Notes under the pieces: generated by a model | What the model saw: only the letters and a program-made list of their open reading frames with translations | What the model was told of the DNA's origin: nothing | Databases searched by the model: none | Origin: Pavlovales sp. CCMP2436 | Taxonomy: Eukaryota; Haptophyta; Pavlovophyceae; Pavlovales | Length of the DNA stretch: 10,110 bases | Assembly: GCA_026770615.1 (NCBI GenBank) | Contig: MU631512.1 | Coordinates: forward strand, 94,847-104,956 | Reading direction: 5' to 3' | Position numbers and translations under genes: made by a program | Shown: positions 6,033 through 10,110 of the stretch, piece after piece | Position numbering within the stretch: position 1 is the stretch's first letter | Layout of the letters: each line of letters begins with the position of its first letter

Positions 6033-8045
6033 ATGGCCAACGTCTTTGGGCGATTGAAATCCACTTCGCTGGAGACGGTTGATGCGTATACTACTGAAAC
6101 GTCTTCGATCACTGAGTTAAGCTATACAGCGACTGAAGTACCACAAAATCAAACCCGTGATATTACGAAAATAATAAAGAAAAAAATACCAAGCGTGACG
6201 GGAGTCGTAGAGCACGTATTACCATTTGACAGCACTCTTTTTACCGATCCACTTGTCTACGTGGCTGAGGCTGTACTTTCACCAACGATCGGTACGTCTC
6301 TGACCAAAGCCATTGGCGTGCAGTGGGGATTCTCTAAAACAAGACCAATTTCAAGTGGCTGTATTTTTGTTCTCGGCGATACTCAGCAGCTGGAGACAGA
6401 GACTCTGTTAAACCCACAGAAGAGTACTTTCACGGTGATTAGCATTGTGCCGTCGGCAGCCGTTGCAGAGACCACATTCAGTGTGACCGTTTATAAGTAC
6501 GTCCCGGGATACACAGCGCAACGCACTTTCACATGGTCTTCGCTGGACACCCCCGAGGTGGTGTGCGCCAAGTGGAAATCGGTTATGGAGCCATACGTAA
6601 CCTTCGGTGGTACCTCGAGTAGCTTCGGTCATGCCATTCTTAACTATGATCGTGAAACCGGAAAATATTTTGGATCATTCGATCCCGATACAGCATGGGG
6701 AGGGAATCTCTTCACACTTTATTATGAGATCTACCGATATACTGGCAGCGATGACGCCTCGAAAGTTAATCTGGGGTTGTTCACATCTCCCACGCTTAAT
6801 TTGTTCTGGAATTATTCGATGTTGAAAAGGTATTTTCCTCTTGTTGCAAAAGTGGCATACAGCCGTCTCGGGGTCGTTGTCGATTCCAAACAGCGTATTT
6901 GCGTTGAAGTGCTTGCCACAGGTTCACAGGGGCTAAATAGAAGGCCGATGAAATTTGATATTACAAGGTTTATCGATGAATTTAACAGCAATCTTAGTTT
7001 TTTCAACCCAGCAATTGCGTATACGATGATATTTTCTAACTCGGATATCGTGTTCGACATTCTATTTTTCGCAGGTAGCACACCTGTGACAGTTGATCCC
7101 GAGGCGTCGTCTAACATTGCGTTTTACTCACAGATTTATAAGCCTGTTTTTCGTATCTGCGGAGGTGTTCTCGTAAATAGCATCTACACGGGTGCCATCT
7201 GCCCTATTACGCGTATTTCCGTAATTACAAACAAAACCAGAGCTCTTGGACTTGACGATTTTATAGAAAAGCGCTTGCCCACAACAATCGGGCATAATTC
7301 GTTCTTTTCAGGTGATGTGATTGCACGCAGTAATAACGGTGAGACCTACAATATCGTCGACAACCTGGAGCTATTAAACTCGGAACTATTGAACTCGGAA
7401 GCTGTTACGATTCTAACCTGTACTGCAGCGAGCGACTCGTGGATTGTAAGCACTGACAACGAAAACACACCATTTCAGGTTCTTGCGACGCCTGCGTACA
7501 ACCCTTCGGTTATCGGTGCATTGAATAAGGTATCGCCAGCCTTCACCGGCCAGACCGGTATTGCCACTGAACCTAACTGGCCGAACTCATCGGGTTGGAG
7601 AGCATCACAGAGCTCGATTTACCAAAATAATGGTGCGTTCTTTGGGTGGAAATGTGTCGACCGTGTAGACAGCACGTACTGGGCGAGCGCTGAGACCTCA
7701 TACTCAGCAAGCGGTGTAGGAAATCAGTGGGTACAAATGGAATTTCCTTCAGCTGTAAAAGTAGTTTCACATTCGATAAATCCAGTTAACACGCTTAATA
7801 CTGGTGTGCCGCTACAGTGGACCTTGTCAGGTTCAAACAATAACTCGACGTTCGTGAGCGTGGAAACGTTTCAATTCAATTCATGGCAGGCAAACAAGAA
7901 AGAGACCTTTGTAACCACAAACAGCCACGTAGCTTACAAGTACTGGAGAATAACTATTACACTTATACGAACAGCGGGTGCGGCCATTCACGCCGTGCTT
8001 TACGAACTCGCCTTCAACACGGGTTGGTCTATAGGGATGCCTTAA
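6033..8045 (+). CDS. Fibre-like protein 1 with discoidin-like C-terminal module
   Basis: The start at 6033 gives 670 residues to the first stop. It is chosen because it begins MANVFGRL, shared with the next gene, and follows the TATAG-like motif. The in-frame ATG at 5967 adds an Ile/Lys-rich stretch of non-coding look. Residues about 9-450 form a body I do not recognise, with much strand-type sequence. Residues about 461-670 resemble an F5/8 type C (discoidin) domain and match fibre-like 2. Landmarks are L-T-C-T-A at 461, G-W-R at 521-523, Y-W-A-S at 549, G-x-Q-W near 566, P-L-Q-W-T-L-S-G-S-N around 590-600 and Y-K-Y-W-R-I at 635-640. Such domains bind sugars or lipids at cell surfaces, so receptor binding is inferred. 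The TAA at 8043-8045 looks premature because the same frame continues with homologous sequence to 8237. Confidence 0.6.
   Translation: MANVFGRLKSTSLETVDAYTTETSSITELSYTATEVPQNQTRDITKIIKKKIPSVTGVVEHVLPFDSTLFTDPLVYVAEAVLSPTIGTSLTKAIGVQWGFSKTRPISSGCIFVLGDTQQLETETLLNPQKSTFTVISIVPSAAVAETTFSVTVYKYVPGYTAQRTFTWSSLDTPEVVCAKWKSVMEPYVTFGGTSSSFGHAILNYDRETGKYFGSFDPDTAWGGNLFTLYYEIYRYTGSDDASKVNLGLFTSPTLNLFWNYSMLKRYFPLVAKVAYSRLGVVVDSKQRICVEVLATGSQGLNRRPMKFDITRFIDEFNSNLSFFNPAIAYTMIFSNSDIVFDILFFAGSTPVTVDPEASSNIAFYSQIYKPVFRICGGVLVNSIYTGAICPITRISVITNKTRALGLDDFIEKRLPTTIGHNSFFSGDVIARSNNGETYNIVDNLELLNSELLNSEAVTILTCTAASDSWIVSTDNENTPFQVLATPAYNPSVIGALNKVSPAFTGQTGIATEPNWPNSSGWRASQSSIYQNNGAFFGWKCVDRVDSTYWASAETSYSASGVGNQWVQMEFPSAVKVVSHSINPVNTLNTGVPLQWTLSGSNNNSTFVSVETFQFNSWQANKKETFVTTNSHVAYKYWRITITLIRTAGAAIHAVLYELAFNTGWSIGMP
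7368..7397 (+). repeat. Imperfect 15-base tandem repeat in fibre-like 1
   Basis: GAGCTATTAAACTCG is followed directly by GAACTATTGAACTCG, coding ELLNS twice. It lies at the junction between the unrecognised body and the discoidin-like module. It keeps frame and may mark the hinge or the site where the module was joined. Confidence 0.75.
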
Positions 8046-8237
8046 CTTCTGACAGCTCAGCCGATCGACCTTACTTCATTCAAGCTTGTGTTGGGGAACG
8101 CTTACGGTGAGATTATCGATTTTACAGAAACACCCGTGGACTGGCAGTTCAATTTCATGCTTTTGAAAAACAGTAAGGTGGTGAACAGCGGTTTGTATAA
8201 CCTCTCGCTCGTGAACGGAATTTCTAAATTGATCTAA
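8046..8237 (+). pseudogene. C-terminal continuation of fibre-like 1 after in-frame stop
   Basis: Directly after the TAA at 8043-8045 the same frame stays open for 63 codons to TAA at 8235-8237. From about 8060 it matches the end of fibre-like 2. Both have a P-x-D-L segment, then W-x-F-x-x-M-L-x-K-[KN], then V-N-S-G-L-Y and a closing G-I-[ST]-K-L. The conservation shows that it was coding. Readthrough or removal of the stop by a tiny intron are alternatives to simple decay. Confidence 0.65.
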
Positions 8238-8269
8238 ATTGTGCTAAGTAAAAAAAAAATATATATATA

Positions 8270-8277
8270 TATACAGC
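8270..8277 (+). promoter_or_regulatory. TATA(C)AGC-like motif, fibre-like 2
   Basis: TATACAGC ends an A9-(TA)n tract starting at about 8250, 20 bases before the ATG at 8298. It is the most divergent of the six rightward motifs. Confidence 0.4.
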
Positions 8278-8297
8278 CCTTACATAAAGCTGTTAAA

Positions 8298-8876
8298 ATG
8301 GCTAACGTGTTCGGTCGCCTTCCTATTACAGAGGGACGAGCCGTCAACTTATTAACATGCACAGCAACATCGACCTCATGGCTTGTAGAAACTGATAATA
8401 CACCCGGGGAAATGATGCAGTGTCTCGTCTCACCTTCTTTATCCCTTGACAGTTTAAATGTGTTCACAGTTGACTCGCCTACATTTACGAATAACGTGAA
8501 CATCATCACCGTTCCAAAGTCATGGAGGAACGCGGACGGATGGAGACTAGTAACATCAAGCTCTTTCCAGAACAACCCGCTGTATGCGGCAAATGCAGCG
8601 ATGGATAAACGCGTCGACACGTGGTGGGGCTCTTCCGAGAATACGTACACGAGTGCAGGGGTGGGCTCTCAACACATCACAATCGAGTACCCTTACGCCG
8701 TGAAAATGTCATCATTTCGCTTTGCCGGATCGACTCGCTACCCCGGGACCACAGCCCCGACGCAGTGGACGTTACAAGCGTCGAACGATACAAATTTCAC
8801 CATTCTCGAGTCATATTCGAAGACAAACTGGGCTTCCAATGTATCGGTCTCGTTTCCTGTAACCGTTGCTCACTAG
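8298..8876 (+). CDS. Fibre-like protein 2 (short), discoidin-like module
   Basis: The start at 8298 gives 192 residues beginning MANVFGRL, as in fibre-like 1. Almost immediately (from about residue 18, L-L-T-C-T-A) it enters the module homologous to residues 461 onward of fibre-like 1, so it lacks that protein's large body. Landmarks are G-W-R at 81-83, W-W at 109-110, A-G-V-G-S at 120-124 and T-Q-W-T-L-Q-A-S-N-D at 155-164. It appears to be a short paralogue with the same virion anchor. The TAG at 8874-8876 looks premature: it aligns with a Val codon (7929-7931) of fibre-like 1, and the same frame continues with homologous sequence. Duplication within the element is inferred. Confidence 0.65.
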   Translation: MANVFGRLPITEGRAVNLLTCTATSTSWLVETDNTPGEMMQCLVSPSLSLDSLNVFTVDSPTFTNNVNIITVPKSWRNADGWRLVTSSSFQNNPLYAANAAMDKRVDTWWGSSENTYTSAGVGSQHITIEYPYAVKMSSFRFAGSTRYPGTTAPTQWTLQASNDTNFTILESYSKTNWASNVSVSFPVTVAH

Positions 8877-9230
8877 CCGTTTAGGTTCTATAGAATCGTT
8901 GTTACGCAGGTTAGCGCAAACGGGACCGATGCCACGTATTTGACGATCCCAGATCTGACTTTCACATCGATAAATCCTTTAGACCTCCATTTGATGTCAG
9001 CCCGTTTCGTTACGTCCTCCTCATTCGAAATAATCACTGGTGATGGTACGGGCCAACCTCATAATATGCTGAGCTCCTCTCTGAGCGCTTGGGATTTTAC
9101 TATTATGCTGATTAAGAAAAATGGCCAGACGGTGAATTCAGGGCTCTATCGACTATCTAATAGCGGTATCACTAAATTAAGCTTAAAAGAACAAAAAAAA
9201 GAACCAAAAAGAAGATCAAAAAATAAATAA
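8877..9230 (+). pseudogene. C-terminal continuation of fibre-like 2 after in-frame TAG
   Basis: The frame of fibre-like 2 continues open for 117 codons to TAA at 9228-9230. Right after the TAG come the aromatic and R-I positions (8886-8897) that match Y-W-R-I of fibre-like 1. Later there are a P-L-D-L segment, a W-D-F-x-I-M-L-I-K-K segment and V-N-S-G-L-Y. The last 15 or so residues are Lys/Arg-rich, in an A-rich tract, and have no counterpart in fibre-like 1. Confidence 0.65.
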
Positions 9231-9241
9231 AACCAATTACC

Positions 9242-9248
9242 ATAGTGC
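9242..9248 (+). promoter_or_regulatory. TATAG(T)GC-like motif, lipase gene
   Basis: ATAGTGC lies one base before the lipase ATG, which would give almost no leader if transcription starts there. It follows the A/T-rich end of the previous gene. Confidence 0.4.
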
Positions 9249-9249
9249 G

Positions 9250-9912
9250 ATGCAGGAAGATAATTTTAAGCGAAACGCGATCGACCTCGCAAGAGCTTCA
9301 TACCTCCCGCTCGACCAGGCGGCGGCCTTTGGTGATTCCTTGGGGTTCACGCTTGACAGCCAATTATCCCAAGCCGACACACTTGTCTATACCGATAAAC
9401 GGACGGGACAGCCGACCATTGTTCATCGTGGGTCCACAACACCCCGTGATTTCCTGGTGGACGACGCCCTGATCGCGTTCGGTAGCGGTAGGGAGACACA
9501 GAGGCAACGCCGTGCCCGAGAGATCACCGCTGCGACCGAGGCAAAATATAACAAACCCTCGAATTCGACGGGGCACTCGCTTGGTGGACGCCTGGCCGAG
9601 CGTTCGGGATCTCGGGGCTCTATCGTGACTTTCAATAAAGCCGCCGGTCTTGGCGACATCCCCAATTTCAACTTTACCGGGCGAAATCAGCCGCAAATTC
9701 AAAATGGCTCGAGACAGACCGATGTGAGGACACGGTTAGACCCTATTTCGGCGCTTTCTAGTTTTGGTCGACGCCCGTCAGGTCAAGCCCCGCTCGTGGT
9801 AGTCCGGCAAACAGACCAGGCAAACCGATTTCTACCGGGTCCTGTGCGGTTCTTTGTGAATGCCGTGAAAGCACACAGCCTGAAGAACTTGAAGCAAGGA
9901 AAGGGTAGGTGA
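9250..9912 (+). CDS. Class 3-like lipase (alpha/beta hydrolase)
   Basis: The product is 220 residues. An H-R-G-S-T-T-P-R-D segment at 59-67 corresponds to the oxyanion-side strand and loop of class 3 lipases. The nucleophile elbow is GHSLGG at 108-113, with Ser110. D-P-I at 164-166 gives a fitting catalytic Asp164, and K-A-H-S-L-x-N-L at 207-213 gives His209, as in the terminal H-S-x-x-x-Y motif of the family. All three triad positions are thus present in the right order. No signal peptide or membrane span is seen. It would hydrolyse ester bonds of glycerolipids. Placement in a virion gene block suggests a virion or exit enzyme acting on membranes, which is inference. It is somewhat short for the family but shows no break, in contrast to the two genes before it. 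Confidence 0.75.
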   Translation: MQEDNFKRNAIDLARASYLPLDQAAAFGDSLGFTLDSQLSQADTLVYTDKRTGQPTIVHRGSTTPRDFLVDDALIAFGSGRETQRQRRAREITAATEAKYNKPSNSTGHSLGGRLAERSGSRGSIVTFNKAAGLGDIPNFNFTGRNQPQIQNGSRQTDVRTRLDPISALSSFGRRPSGQAPLVVVRQTDQANRFLPGPVRFFVNAVKAHSLKNLKQGKGR

Positions 9913-9988
9913 ACACGTGCAAAGTAGGGCTCGATGAGTACCACTCTGGCAGCAACATCGGGAAGAACGAGTGCTTATGTCCGTACTT

Positions 9989-10012
9989 GGACTCTTGTTT
10001 GGACTCTTGTTT
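9989..10012. repeat. 12-base tandem repeat, two copies
   Basis: GGACTCTTGTTT occurs twice head to tail (9989-10000, 10001-10012) and is followed by a partial third start. It lies in the 198-base non-coding end after the lipase gene, where I see no other feature apart from the terminal T run. Confidence 0.85.
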
Positions 10013-10056
10013 GGCTTCGTGTTTAAAGCACTTGTAGTCGCACTGCATTTATGATA

Positions 10057-10059
<3 letters not shown>

Positions 10060-10110
<51 letters not shown>
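10060..10110. repeat. Terminal run of 51 T
   Basis: The window ends in an unbroken T run right after AAGC. On the minus strand it reads as a poly-A start. It could be a retroelement tail, a genuine homopolymer or an assembly or library artefact. As genes lie on both strands, the window cannot be one polyadenylated transcript. Confidence 0.9.

Noticed and set aside
8043..8876. Alternative genetic code with TAA/TAG reassigned to sense
   Set aside because: TAA ends most other genes in the window in sensible places, and only one in-frame TAG is seen, so reassignment is not supported.

Overview
The window looks like part of a small eukaryotic double-stranded DNA virus of the polinton-like / adintovirus type (Preplasmiviricota), probably an old copy integrated in a host genome. 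The evidence is an A32/HerA-type packaging ATPase with clear Walker motifs, what looks like the N-terminus of a double jelly-roll major capsid protein, a penton-like minor capsid protein, a small Gly/Ala/Arg-rich virion-type protein, two fibre-like proteins and a class-3 lipase. The genes are packed on both strands with 20-60 base gaps, and A/T-rich TATA-like motifs lie just upstream of the starts. Polymerase, integrase, protease and the rest of the major capsid gene are not in the window. The host cannot be named from this sequence.

Layout. Bases 1 to about 1575 are mostly very GC-rich, opening with a G run and GGC-type triplet repeats. I see no convincing gene there. At about 1598-1610 a short TTAGGG-TTAGGG tract coincides with the point where the leftward major capsid reading frame stops looking like capsid. 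Bases 1576-3271 carry three leftward genes: capsid fragment, small basic protein and penton-like protein. A short divergent promoter region (3272-3363) separates them from a rightward block: Pro-rich/basic protein, packaging ATPase, a long Pro/Gln/Ser-rich probable structural protein, fibre-like 1, fibre-like 2 and lipase (to 9912). The window ends in a 12-base tandem repeat and a run of 51 T.

Working together. The capsid, penton and ATPase genes form a normal virion assembly and packaging set. The two fibre-like proteins share the N-terminal octapeptide MANVFGRL and a discoidin (F5/8 type C)-like C-terminal module, which suggests a common virion anchor carrying a binding domain. The lipase keeps a plausible Ser-Asp-His triad.

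The main result is that this module is damaged in several independent ways while the ATPase and lipase stay open. The capsid gene is truncated, the penton gene is frameshifted by a 23-base tandem duplication, the Pro-rich structural gene is split over three frames, and both fibre genes carry an in-frame stop ahead of recognisable C-terminal sequence. A decaying endogenous element fits best. Sequencing error explains some single-base shifts but not the stops or the duplication. The other notable result is a shared TATAG(T)GC-like motif upstream of all six rightward genes.
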